Assembly (NCBI GenBank): GCA_012861695.1
Contig: JAAOOA010000144.1
Location: forward strand, 372,001 to 436,000
Origin: Trematomus loennbergii
Taxonomy: Eukaryota; Chordata; Actinopteri; Perciformes; Nototheniidae
Direction: 5' to 3'
DNA: 64,000 nt
Below, piece after piece: positions 21,832-31,770 of this stretch. The first letter of the stretch is position 1. Each line of letters opens with the position of its first letter. Both the position numbers and the translations under genes were made by a program. Under the pieces are notes generated by a model. It was not told where the DNA came from. It made no database searches and was given only the letters and a program-made list of their open reading frames with translations.

Positions 21832-22211
21832 AGGTGGGGTAGATAATTTTGGAGAAACCGGCTCGAGTGCCCTAGAATTTGAAAATACACAGCCGGAGAA
21901 AATCTGCCACTTCCTTCCAGAGCCCCTCCTCCAACACACACAAACGCGCACATGACCAATGAGGGCACGAGATAAGTTTGTGCACAGATGGAAGGCTGAC
22001 AGGCAGGTAGGCCATCCAGTTACTTTAGCCGGGCCGGCTCAAATGATTGGTCGTGCTTTTTACAGTACTACGGCTTCCACAGATGATATTTTTAATGGAT
22101 TTTTTGTCAAAGCACTTCAGATATTCATTGCTATCGGGATGTTAAGAGCATTCCATGGAATATAAAAAAAGTGTATCTCGAGCCGGTTTCTCAAACTTAC
22201 CTACCCCACCT
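21832..22211 (+). mobile_element. TTAA-flanked MITE, copy 3
   Basis: Complete copy, TTAA at 21828-21831 and 22212-22215. The left-arm partner near 14745-14770 has AAGCTTCAAATAAGATAAAC without the element, so it inserted after the arms formed or was lost from the left one. Confidence 0.85.
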
Positions 22212-22233
22212 TTAAGTACTTGTAGGGCCAACA

Positions 22234-22247
22234 ACCCTAACCCTAAC
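22234..22247 (-). repeat. short interstitial telomeric tract
   Basis: AACCCTAACCCTAA right beside the MITE; two units only. Confidence 0.6.
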
Positions 22248-22526
22248 GTTTTTTAACAAAGCCTTTTGCTTGAACTTTAACCATCCTCTTGTTGCCCTCT
22301 CTACCTAATGTGTAAATGTTTTTATTCAGATTTTTACTCTGCAGCACTTTGAGTTTTGTTTATTAAAATGAAAAGTACGATTATAAATAACATTGATTTA
22401 TTGTGTTATTGGTGTAGGATCCATAGTTACAATTGACATGACATGACATGACATGCCATCACGTCAACTGTCAGAGTTAACATTTGTAAATTAGTGCTGA
22501 GCTTTATTTAATTGGATGATCAGTTA

Positions 22527-22540
22527 CCACCATCTAGTGG
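22527..22540 (-). promoter_or_regulatory. CTCF-like motif
   Basis: Reads CCACTAGATGGTGG on the minus strand, identical to the left-arm copy at 14341. Confidence 0.45.
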
Positions 22541-22599
22541 ACAGCTAGTTGAACTACATCCTCTCTCAAGTTGACTGGTTTCTTGTGCTTGTTGGACAG

Positions 22600-22755
22600 G
22601 TTTCTTGTGACTCATGTGTTTTGATGCTCTGAACTTATGAGGGAGTGACGGCGTCCTCAGATCAGATGCAGGCAGACACAGGACTGATGAGGATGAGATA
22701 GCAGTGATACATGAAGCATGAAGGTGTTTCAATTGACCTGAAGGACATTCAGAAG
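22600..22755 (+). other. candidate 5' exon of plus NLR, copy c
   Basis: Ends CTGAAGGACATTCAGAAG with a strong donor GTAAGAAT (22756). Contains GAGGGAGTGACGGCGTCC. Closest of the three to the coding small exons (about 1.3 kb from 24075). Confidence 0.45.
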
Positions 22756-22756
22756 G

Positions 22757-23623
22757 TAAGAATATGATTTAAATGCTTTTTGGAAATTGGATAATTGGAT
22801 AATTCCATCAAAGAAGTAACCTAACCTGAAAACATGTTTTTGTTTCCAAAACTCAGTTCATCAGGTGAGATCCTACCAGAGGAACCTGTAAATGTTTGAT
22901 CATCAGATCACTTGTTCTGTATCACCGTTTAAATGTTTCTTGCTGCTAAATATCTATTCTAAAGTATTGTGGAGAATGTTTTTCAAGAAAGACTTCCTTG
23001 TAAAGGTGACAGTTTTTGGCAGCAGTTTGATTGTAATCTGAGTAAGCATCCTTAGTGCTGGGAGGAAATGTAAGAACCGGACTGACGGCTGGATCAACGT
23101 ACTGAGGTGTTTTTATTTCTTTATCTCTGAAGCGTACACACACCAGGCAGGTTATAAAACATCCTTTGTGGTCTCTCCACAGTCACTGTGTGTAGAGGGT
23201 CTTCATGTATTTAATGATACTGCATACAGAGACGCTCCAGTGGAGTCTCATGTTAGCTTTGTATCTGAAATCCTCTCCTCTCCAAGTCAGTTCGTTGTGG
23301 GTGTACTTTAACACATTGTGAACACCTAACACCTATATGTCAACATACAGTTGTTCTGGGTGAATCTGGGGGCTGTGCAGCACGTGTTGGGGTCCCTGCA
23401 TCCTGTCCAGGACTCCAGAATACCAGGATGTTCTACTGCAGCTGGTTGCATTTTGTAGTTTGTAAACCAGCATGCTTTTCTGGCTATTCTGACCCACAAT
23501 CCTTTGCAGTGGATAAACAAGTGGGTAGTATGTCCCAATTGAATGCCTATTGCATGCAAGAGAACACACTTTGTAACTGCAGTGGCAGAACTTATGAAGA
23601 GGAAAATAAAAAGTATATCATTC
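22757..23623 (+). repeat. right-arm unit 3 and NLR-linked unit
   Basis: 22950-23160 mirrors 13500-13740, and 23200-23620 mirrors 13088-13480. No exon recognised. Confidence 0.75.
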
Positions 23624-23682
23624 TTAACCCTAACCCTAACCCAACCCTAACCCTAACCCTAACCCTAACCCTAACCCTAACC
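23624..23682 (-). repeat. interstitial telomeric repeat, about 10 units
   Basis: CCCTAA units with one CCCAA interruption, the longest tract in the window. Mirror partner of 13035-13087. Confidence 0.95.
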
Positions 23683-23888
23683 TCCACAGCAGATATGCCG
23701 CTCGTCCATTAACTTCTCTCATTCTTGATATTGCTGATAAACACTCTTCATTGTAAATCTCCATAGATAAATACATTGTGTTTGATTTAGTATAAGCTCA
23801 CACAGACTCCCTTCTTGTTCATTCCCAGATCCAGTGTGTGACAGAGAGGAAGGAGCAGTAATGAGCATGTTGTTGTGTTTGTGTTTAG
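23683..23888 (+). repeat. intron block preceding YDTT segment
   Basis: CTCCACAGCAGATATGC ... AGTAATGAGCATGTTG. Same block at 25944-26146, 26806-26976 and 29940-30151, and on the minus strand at 7996-8202 and 11011-11215. Part of the duplicated cassette. Confidence 0.75.
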
Positions 23889-24074
23889 GTACGACACCAC
23901 AACAGATCCACCAGGAATCTACAGAGGACGTTTGAACCTGCCAACCTGCAAGATGGAAACCACTGATCCAAAGTTACTATTTATCTTATCAGTATTAACA
24001 TATTCAAAAGTCAGCTTCATGTTCAGCAGAGTTTCAGTGCACCTTTGCATTCATCATGTTTTTGATTCTATCAG
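23889..24074 (+). other. YDTT segment, copy 1
   Basis: After a TTTAG acceptor, encodes YDTTTDPPGIYRGRLNLP and stays open into the next exon (24075). Plus copies are nearly identical at protein level. Confidence 0.45.
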
Positions 24075-24194
24075 GATCCACCATGAGAGACCAGACTCTC
24101 CTGGACCTGGACCCAGCTGTGTGTTCATGAAGAGTGACTCGTCTATGCCTCAACCTATAAAGTTTGAAGCTGGAGAGCATGATGATAGTCCAGA
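24075..24194 (+). CDS. NLR N-terminal small exon 1, 120 bp
   Basis: Acceptor GATTCTATCAG, donor GTAAGA. Encodes HHERPDSPGPGPSCVFMKSD, then a SMPQPIKF stretch and GEHDDSP. Phase 2-2 and frame intact. First of seven plus-strand units that would form a low-complexity N-terminal region ahead of FISNA-NACHT. Mirror partner of 7690-7809. Confidence 0.72.
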
Positions 24195-24312
24195 GTAAGA
24201 ATTTAAAGCAAGAGTTATTTTTATTTTTCTCTATTAAAACGCTTGAAATTCAACATAATTATCAACAAAGTTTTATCTTCTGAACATTCATCAGTGATTG
24301 TGTTTCTATCAG

Positions 24313-24426
24313 GATCCACCATGAGAGACCAGACTCTCCTGGACCCAGCTGTGTGTCCATGAAGAGTGACTGGTCTATGCCTCGAGCTATAAGGTTTAAA
24401 GATGGAGAGCATAGTGATGGACCAAG
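24313..24426 (+). CDS. NLR N-terminal small exon 2, 114 bp
   Basis: Acceptor TTTCTATCAG, donor GTTTGAAT, which departs from the usual GTATGAA and may weaken splicing. Encodes PGPSCVSMKSDWSMPRAIRF, KDGEHSDGP. Mirror partner of 7460-7573, with a 118-bp intron separating it from exon 1. Confidence 0.7.
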
Positions 24427-24789
24427 GTTTGAATTAAAGTTTTTTTTTTGTTCGCTTTTAAAACTTGAGAATTTCTCCATCATTCTCGGCTGCATTTTAT
24501 TTGCTGCACATTGTAAAGGAGTTCTTGAAGCAAAGAACTGAACCACAAGGAGAACACAGCAGAGCTTCAAACTGATGTCAGACACTGAAGATTTATTGCA
24601 CTTCTGACAGACTGACACAATCACCACATTCAAAACTGTCCTGTTCGGATCAGCCTACTCACTTTAGTCCTCCGGTTTGTTTATCAATGCTACTTCCTGT
24701 CCCCGTCTGCTTTTCATTGATGTCATATCATTTTTCTTTAGCTAAATAATAAAACGGGTCCCACAGACCCGAACACCATAGAAGCGTTA
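24427..24789 (+). repeat. duplicated intron block
   Basis: Contains the inverse of 7200-7376 (AACCACAAGGAGAACACAGC, CTGTCCTGTTCGGATCAGCC). Same block after the exons at 28064 and 30664. No gene. Confidence 0.7.
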
Positions 24790-25210
24790 ATGATACTGCA
24801 TATAGAGACGCTCCAGTGGAGTCTCATGTCAGCTGGACTTTGTATCTGAAATCCTCTCCTATCCAAGTCAGTTCGTTGTGGGTGTCCTTCAACACATTGA
24901 GACAACCTAACACCTATATGTTCAACATACAGTTGTTCTGGGTGAATCTGGGGGCTGTGCAGCACGTGTTGGGGTCCCTGCATCCTGTCCAGGACTCCAG
25001 AATACCAGGATGTTCAACTGCAGCTGGTTGCATTTGTAGTTTGTAAACCAGCATGCTTTTCTGGCTATTCTGACCCACAATCCTTTGCAGTGGATAGAAA
25101 AGTGTGTAGTATGTCCCAATTGAATGCCTATTGCATGCAAGAGAACACACTTTGTAACTGCAGTGGCAGAACTTATGAAGAGGAAAAATAAAAAGTATAT
25201 CATTTCCTAA
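24790..25210 (+). repeat. NLR-linked repeat unit, second plus copy
   Basis: Same as 23200-23620. Here the telomeric tract has shrunk to CCTAACCC. Confidence 0.75.
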
Positions 25211-25660
25211 CCCTTATTTATATTGTAGTATTTATCTCTGTATTATTTATTATTTATACATATTTCCTATCTATTATTTTATAAATCCTCCTCATCTGGA
25301 CTCTTTTATGAATTTTAAATGCATGGGTTTTATTTTTTATTATTATTATTATTACCTTTTTATATATTTTCTTATATTTAATCTAATATTATTTATATTT
25401 TACATGTCACAGTTTATTCTATGTTGCACTGTATTGCATGTTTTCTTATTTCATTAGGTTCCAAATGAGGAGGTTATATCTTTATCCTTTTTTATATATT
25501 ATTAATCCCCGTTTCCTATTTAAATATTGTTTATATTATTATATTTATATTTGAGTTATTACTTTCCATTGTATTGTAAATGGATGCTGGAGCCTCCCTC
25601 AGGGAAACACCCTGAAGTCAGCCCTTACTAAAGTATTTCTAAACAAACTTTTACCAGATG
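25211..25660 (+). repeat. AT-rich repeat tail, copy 1
   Basis: TTATTTATATTGTAG ... GGAGCCTCCCTCAGGGAAAC. Copies at 26510-26805 (shortened) and 28760-29210. Looks like a 3' end of an unidentified retroelement, as the longest copy ends ...AATAAAGTATT. Confidence 0.55.
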
Positions 25661-25943
25661 TTGTGGGACACAGCCTCAGACACCCCACCAGGGGAGACCC
25701 CCTCGGGGGGGCAGGAGTACAGGTTCTAACCCCGCCACACACGCTCTGTGCTGCAGCCGCTGCTCTCTTTCATCCCTTTTATTGCATTTTCTTTCATTAA
25801 AACATTTTGAACACAGACCAAACAGGGCTTTTATAAACTTGTATTGGTTTGATTACAGACATTTTTTTATAGGTTTTTTAAACAAAAAATATTTACCCGA
25901 GGGCCCGTGCATCACGCTCGCTCCCAAAACCCTAACCCTAACC
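25661..25943 (+). repeat. duplicated block with short telomeric tract
   Basis: Includes GGGGAGACCCCCTCGGGGGG (small inverted repeat) and ends AAACCCTAACCCTAACC (25928-25943). Second copy at 29680-29938. Confidence 0.65.
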
Positions 25944-26146
25944 TCCACAGCAGATATGCTGCTCGTCCATTGACTTCTCTCATTCTTGATATTGCTGATG
26001 AACACACTTCATTGTAAATCTCCATAGATAAGCACATTGTGTTTGATTTAGTATAAGCTCACACAGACTCCCTTCTTGTTCATTCCCAGATCCAGTGTGT
26101 GACAGAGAGGAAGGAGCAGTAATGAGCATGTTGTGTTTGTGTTTAG

Positions 26147-26332
26147 GTACGACACCACAACAGATCCACCAGGAATCTACAGAGGACCTTTGAACCTGCC
26201 AACCTGCAAGATGGAAACCACTGATCCAAAGTTACTATTTATCTTATCAGTATTAACATATTCAAAAGTCAGCTTCATGTTCAGCAGAGTTTCAGTGCAC
26301 CTTTGCATTTATCATGTTTTTGATTCTATCAG
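26147..26332 (+). other. YDTT segment, copy 2
   Basis: As copy 1 with one change (GRL to GPL). Open into the exon at 26333. Confidence 0.45.
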
Positions 26333-26446
26333 GATCCACCATGAGGGACCAGACTCTCCTGGACCTGGACCCAGCTGTGTTTCCATGGAGTGTGACCGGT
26401 CTATGCCTCAACTTATAAAGTTTGAAGATGAAGAGCTTGATATATG
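26333..26446 (+). CDS. NLR N-terminal small exon 3, 114 bp
   Basis: Encodes HHEGPDSPGPGPSCVSMECD and then RSMPQLIKFEDEELDIW. It combines the PGPGP start of the 120-bp class with an acidic EDEELD tail like the 90/96-bp class, so it looks like a hybrid. Donor GTAAGA; phase 2-2. Confidence 0.68.
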
Positions 26447-26509
26447 GTAAGAATTTAGAGCATAAGTCATTGTTGTTGTGCGCCATTAAATGTTTGAAAC
26501 TCTCTAACT

Positions 26510-26805
26510 ATTTAATTATTTATTTATATTGTAGTATTTATCTCTGTATTATTTATTATTTATACATATTTCCTATATATTATTTTATAAATCCTCCTCA
26601 TCTAGACTTTTTTATGAATTTTAAATGCATGGGTTTTATTGTTTATTATTATTACTACTATTTTATATATTATTCTTATATTTGATCTATTATTATTTAT
26701 ATTTTAAATGTCACAGTTTATTCTATGTTTGCACTGTGTATTGCATGTTTTCTTATTTCATTAGGTTCCAAATGAGGAGGTTATATCTTTATCCTATTTT
26801 ATCCT
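26510..26805 (+). repeat. AT-rich repeat tail, copy 2, shortened
   Basis: Begins as 25211 but jumps near 26805 directly into the intron block before the next YDTT segment. A deletion junction relative to the other copies. Confidence 0.55.
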
Positions 26806-26976
26806 TTCATTCTTGATATTGCTGATAAACACTCTTCATTGTAAATCTCCATAGATAAATACATTGTGTTTGATTTAGTATAAGCTCACACAGACTCCCT
26901 TCTTGTTCATTCCCAGATCCAGTGTGTGACAGAGAGGAAGGAGCAGTAATGAGCATGTTGTTGTGTTTGTGTTTAG

Positions 26977-27162
26977 GTACGACACCACAACAGATCCACC
27001 AGGAATCTACAGAGGACGTTTGAACATGCGAACCTGCAAGATGGAAACCACTGATCCAAAGTTACTATTTATCTTATCAGTATTAACATATTCAAAAGTC
27101 AGCTTCATGTTCAGCAGAGTTTCAGTGCACCTTTGCATTCATCATGTTTTTGATTCTATCAG
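26977..27162 (+). other. YDTT segment, copy 3
   Basis: NLPTCK has become NMRTCK. Open into the exon at 27163. Confidence 0.45.
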
Positions 27163-27252
27163 GATCCACCATGAGAGACCAGACCCTCCTGGACCCAGCT
27201 GTGTGTCTTTGAAGAGTGACTCGTCTGAAGATGAAGAGCTATTTGATCTACA
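27163..27252 (+). CDS. NLR N-terminal small exon 4, 90 bp acidic type
   Basis: Encodes PDPPGPSCVSLKSDSSEDEE then LFDLQ. The MPRPI-GEH tail is replaced by an acidic SSEDEELFDL tail; the exon is still divisible by three and phase 2-2. Donor GTAAGA. Confidence 0.7.
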
Positions 27253-27950
27253 GTAAGAATTTAGAGCATAAGTAATTTTTGTTGAGCGCCATTAAATGTT
27301 TTAAACTCTACATAATTCTCAGACGCATTTCAGTCTCTTTTTCTGTCTGCCCAGCCTGCATTTTATATTTGGCTGTTTTACCTTATTGAATGTTTCTTGT
27401 ATGCAGTGTAAAGTGTTCTTTGGTGTCTTGAAAGGCACCTCCAAATATAAAAATGTATTGTTATTATTATTTATGAGTCAGATGTTTACTCTTTGACTCA
27501 TGGCATATATTGAGTCCTATCAGTATCTGAAGGAGAGAATTTTACAACCTTTCTTTATGCATATTAAGAAGTAAGAAAGGGGTCATCTCTTAACCCAGCT
27601 GATGAAGAGAGCCTCAGGAAACAGTCGCCAGCAAATCTTCATTCAATAGGGCGCCCAATCCCCAAGGCCTAATAACTGCTGTCTGTACAGACAATTACAT
27701 TACATGTCACTTGTTAGACGCTTTGAGTATGTAAGTCGCTTTTACCAAAGCGACTTACATACTCAATACTGTGGACAATCCCCACAGAAGCAATTTGTCG
27801 TTTAAAGCTAGAGAGCATGTTGATAGTCCAAGGTAAGAATTTAAAGCAAGAGTTATTTTTCTTTTTCTCTATTAAAATGCTTGAAATTCAACATAATTAT
27901 TAACAAAGTTTTATCTTCTGAACATTCATCAGTGATTGTGTTTCTATCAG
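27253..27950 (+). repeat. intron with LINE/SINE-like tail and hairpin
   Basis: 27340-27690 matches the inverse of 6880-7120. 27400-27475 carries the common GGTGTCTTGAAAGGCACCTC ... ATT-repeat tail of fish retroelements. A hairpin is annotated at 27723. Confidence 0.6.
27723..27766. repeat. perfect 20-bp-arm hairpin, copy 1
   Basis: Left arm TTGAGTATGTAAGTCGCTTT, loop TACC, then its exact complement. Second copy at 31350. Confidence 0.9.
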
Positions 27951-28064
27951 GATCCACCATGAGAGACCAGACCCTCCTGGACCCAGCTGTGTGTCCATGA
28001 AGAGTGACCGGTCTATGCCTCGACCTATTACGTTTAAAGATGGAGAGCATGATGATGGACCAGG
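27951..28064 (+). CDS. NLR N-terminal small exon 5, 114 bp
   Basis: Acceptor TTTCTATCAG, donor GTATGA. Encodes PDPPGPSCVSMKSDRSMPRP, then ITFKDGEHDDGP. Frame intact, phase 2-2. No YDTT segment precedes it, as for the other exon 2-type units (24313, 30551). Confidence 0.7.
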
Positions 28065-28169
28065 GTATGAATTAAAGTTATTTTTGTTGTTCGCTTTTAA
28101 AACTTTATTATTTCTCCATCATCCTCAGCTGCATTTTATTTGCTGCACATTGTAAAGGAGTTCTTGAAG

Positions 28170-28755
28170 CAAAGAACTGAACCACAAGGAGAACACAGCA
28201 GAGCTTCAAACTGATGTCAGACACTGAAGATTTATTACACTTCTGACAGTCTGACACAATCACCACATTCAAAACTGTCCTGTTCGGATCAGCCTACTCA
28301 CTTTAGTCCGGTTTGTCTATCAATGCTACTTCCTGTCCCCCGTATGCATACAGAGACGCTCCAGTGGAGTCTCATGTCAGCTGGACTTTGTATCTGAAAT
28401 CCTCTCCTCTCCAAGTCAGTTCATTGTGGGTGTCCTTCAACACATTGTCACAACCTAACACCTATATGCTCAACATACAGTTGTTCTGGGTGAATCTGGG
28501 GGCTGTGCAGCACGTGTTGGGGTCCCTGCATCCTGTCCAGGACTCCAGAATACCAGGATGTTCAACAGCAGCTGGTTGCATTGTGTAGTTTGTAAACCAG
28601 CATGCTTTTCTGGCTATTCTGACCCACAATCCTTTGCAGTGGATAAACAAGTGTGTAGTATGTCCCAATTGAATGCCTATTGCATGCAAGAGAACACACT
28701 TTGTAACTGCAGTGGCAGAATTTATGAAGAGGAAAAATAAAAAGTAAATCATTTC
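28170..28755 (+). repeat. duplicated intron blocks, third plus copy
   Basis: 28170-28330 matches 24535-24700; 28345-28755 matches 23200-23620. The telomeric tract is reduced to CCTAACCCTAA at about 28756. Confidence 0.7.
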
Positions 28756-28759
28756 CTAA

Positions 28760-29210
28760 CCCTAATTTATATTGTAGTATTTATCTGTGTATTATTTATT
28801 ATTTATACATATTTCCTATCTATTATTTTATAAATCCTCCTCATCTGGACTCTTTTATGAATTTTAAATGCATGGGTTTTATTGTTTATTATTATTATTA
28901 TTATTATTACTACCTTTTTATATATGTTTCTTATATTATATATTTTATTATTTATATTTTACATGTCACAGTTTATTCTATGTTTGCACTGTATTGCATG
29001 TTTTCTTATTTCATTAGGTTCCAAATGAGGAGGTTATATCTTTATCCTATTTTTTATATTATTAATCCCCGCTTCCTATTTAAACATTGTTTATATTATT
29101 ATATTTATATTTTAGTTATTACTTTCCATTGTATTGTAAATGGATGCTGGAGCCTCCCTCAGGGAAACACCCTGAAATAACCCTTAATAAAGTATTCCTA
29201 AACATCATCC
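28760..29210 (+). repeat. AT-rich repeat tail, copy 3
   Basis: Full-length relative of 25211-25660, ending CCCTTAATAAAGTATTCC. Confidence 0.55.
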
Positions 29211-29679
29211 GAGGCGTGTCCCGTGTCTCGCCTGCACCCCCCCTCTAGACCTCGATCTGGGTTTCAAACACTTTTAGGGACACTTGGTTGACTTTACTTT
29301 AAGATATGTTCCCTCCCCGTGTGCCTACTAACACGTGTGTATTTTATATTTAATATTTAATATTTTACATATTTCAACATTTGGGTTGATGTGATTTTTA
29401 TTACCAGCATTTATTTTTAAAAGCACTTTAATGTATTTATTTATCTTTTTTTTCTTTATTTCATTACATTGCATTTAGCTTTAGATAAGCCAGTCCTTTA
29501 TTAGTATATAAGTGCTTTGTTAGTAATTCTATCGCTCAAAGTGGAGTCGAAAGAGATAGTTTTCAGTCTGCGCCTGAAGATGTGTAAGCTTTCTGCTCAC
29601 ACTAATTTGACCTGCATGCAGATTTTAACAAAGTCAACCTTGGTCCTTTTAGCCAGATGTTTTTAACCCACTCACCAGG
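29211..29679. other. unassigned intron sequence
   Basis: AT-rich; no exon, repeat partner or element end recognised. Confidence 0.4.
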
Positions 29680-29938
29680 TCTTTTACCAGATGTTGTGGG
29701 ACGCAGCCTCGGACACCCCACCAGGGGAGACCCCCTCGGGGGGGCAGGAGCTCTGTGCTGCAGCTGCTGCTCTCTTTCATCCCTTTTATTGCATTTTCTT
29801 TATTTCATTAAAACATTTTGAACACAGACCAAACAGGGCTTTTATAAACTTGTATTAGTTTTATTACAGGAATTTCTTTATAGGTTTTTAAACAAAAAAT
29901 ATTTACCCGAGAGCCCGTGCACCAAAACCCTAACCCTT
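29680..29938 (+). repeat. duplicated block, second copy
   Basis: Matches 25661-25943. Its telomeric tract is only ACCCTAACCC. Confidence 0.65.
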
Positions 29939-30151
29939 ACTGTACCTCCACAGCAGATATGCCGCTCGTCCACTGACTTCTCCCATTCTTGATATTGCTG
30001 ATAAACACTCTTCATTGTAAATCTCCATAGATAAATACATTGTGTTTGATTTAGTATAAGCTCCACAGACTCCCTTCTTGTTCATTCCCAGATCCAGTGT
30101 GTGACAGAGAGGAAGGAGCAGTAATGAGCATGTTGTTGTGTTTGTGTTTAG

Positions 30152-30337
30152 GTACGACACCACAACAGATCCACCAGGAATCTACAGAGGACGTTTGAAC
30201 CTGCCAACCTGCAAGATGGAAACCACTGATCCAAAGTTACTATTTATCTTATCAGTATTAACATATTCAAAAGTCAGCTTCATGTTCAGCAGAGTTTCAG
30301 TGCACCTTTGCATTCATCATGTTTTTGATTCTATCAG
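30152..30337 (+). other. YDTT segment, copy 4
   Basis: Encodes the same peptide as copy 1 and stays open into the exon at 30338. Confidence 0.45.
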
Positions 30338-30433
30338 GATCCACCATGAGAGACCAGACTCTCCTGGACCTGGACCCAGCTGTGATTCCATGGAGAGTGA
30401 CTCGTCTGAAGATGAAGAGCTATTTGATCTACA
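30338..30433 (+). CDS. NLR N-terminal small exon 6, 96 bp acidic type
   Basis: Encodes PGPGPSCDSMESDSSEDEEL then FDLQ. Like exon 4 but with the six-base PGPGP insertion. Phase 2-2, donor GTAAGA. Confidence 0.7.
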
Positions 30434-30550
30434 GTAAGAATTTAGAGCATAAGTAATTTTTGTTGTGCGCCATTAAATGTTTTAAACTCTACATAATTCT
30501 CAGACGCCTTTCATTTCCTGCATATTTATCAGTGATTGTGTTTCTCTCAG

Positions 30551-30664
30551 GATCCACCATGAGAGACCAGACTCTCCTGGACCCAGCTGTTTGTCCATGA
30601 AGAGTGACTGGTCTATGCCTCGACCTATAATGTTTAAAGATGGAGAGCATGATGATGGACCAAG
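30551..30664 (+). CDS. NLR N-terminal small exon 7, 114 bp
   Basis: Encodes PGPSCLSMKSDWSMPRPIMF, KDGEHDDGP and ends with AG. Joined to the next exon (31771, first base A) it gives Arg and keeps the frame. Last of the small-exon array. Confidence 0.72.
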
Positions 30665-30769
30665 GTATGAATTAAAGTTATTTTTGTTGGTCGCTTTTAA
30701 AACTTTATTATTTCTACATCATTCTCAGCTGCATTTTATTTGCTGCACATTGTAAAGGACTTCTTGAAG

Positions 30770-31318
30770 CAAAGAACTGAACCACAAGGAGAAACAGCAG
30801 AGCTTCAAACTGATGTCAGACACTGAAGATTTATTGCACTTCCGACAGTCTGACACAATCACCACATTCAAAACTGTCCTGTTCGGATCAGCCTACTCAC
30901 TTTAGTCCGGTTTGTCTATCAATGCTACTTCCTGTCCCCGGTCTGCTTTTCATTCATGTCTCTTTTTCTGTCTGCCCAGCCTGATTTTATATTTAGCTGT
31001 TTTACCTTATTGAGTGTTTCTTTGATGCAGTGTAAAGTGTTCTTTGGTGTCTTGAAAGGCACCTCGAAATATAAAAATGTATTATTATTATTATTATTTA
31101 TTAGTCAGATGTTTACTCTCTCACTCATGGCATATATTGAGGCCTATCAGTATCTGAAGGAGAGAATGTTTACAACCTTTCTTTATGCATATTAAGAAGT
31201 AAGAAAGGGGTCATCTCTTAACCCAGCTGATGAAGAGAGCCTCAGGAAACAGTCGCCAGCAAATCTTCATTCAATAGGGCGCCCAAACCCCAGGCCTAAT
31301 AACTGCTGTCTGTACAGA
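30770..31318 (+). repeat. duplicated module, longest plus copy
   Basis: Inverse of 6876-7376 over most of its length, but it also carries a retroelement-like tail (31040-31100, ATT repeats). Ends TGTCTGTACAGACA. Confidence 0.6.
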
Positions 31319-31535
31319 CAATTACATTACATGTCACTTGTTAGACGCTTTGAGTATGTAAGTCGCTTTTATCCAAAGCGACTTACATACTCAATACTGT
31401 GGACAATCCCCACAGGAGCAATTTGGGGTGAAGTGTCTCAGGGACACAACGACATGCTGACTGCAGTGGGGTTAGAACCTGTGACCCCCTGATCCCAACA
31501 CCAACTCTCTATCCACTGCACCACACGCCTCCACA
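31319..31535 (+). repeat. SINE-like fragment with hairpin
   Basis: 31350-31394 is a perfect hairpin (20-bp arms, loop TATCC). Downstream, GGGGTTAGAACCTGTGACCC resembles a pol III B box, and ACTCTCTATCCACTGCACCAC is the wording of tRNA-derived fish SINE-like repeats. Family not assigned. Confidence 0.45.
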
Positions 31536-31770
31536 ATCAAGTGTAATCATTCTCTTTTACACTTTTATCAGTGATTGTGTTTCTATAAGGATCCACCATC
31601 TGAGAACAGTCCACCGCACACTACATTATAATATTTTACTTAGAAAAATTAAATGACCATGGAAATAGTTTTTTAAGCTGTATGTCCAGTTTGAAGGAGG
31701 ATCTTCAAACACAGCACATGTAACTCTTAGTTTCTGTATTTGTTTTAAAATCCTCCTCTTTGCTCCACAG

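Noticed and set aside
13035..23682. Telomeric repeats as a true chromosome end
   Set aside because: Tracts are internal, short and flanked on both sides by duplicated NLR-linked sequence.
23326..28752. Minus frames of about 78-96 codons in the NLR-linked units
   Set aside because: Recur only because the unit is duplicated. Frames differ between copies, single-base changes alter them, and no domain or splice signal supports them.
31430..31535. Functional tRNA gene
   Set aside because: A B-box-like sequence is present but no A box or cloverleaf could be drawn; better read as a SINE-like fragment.
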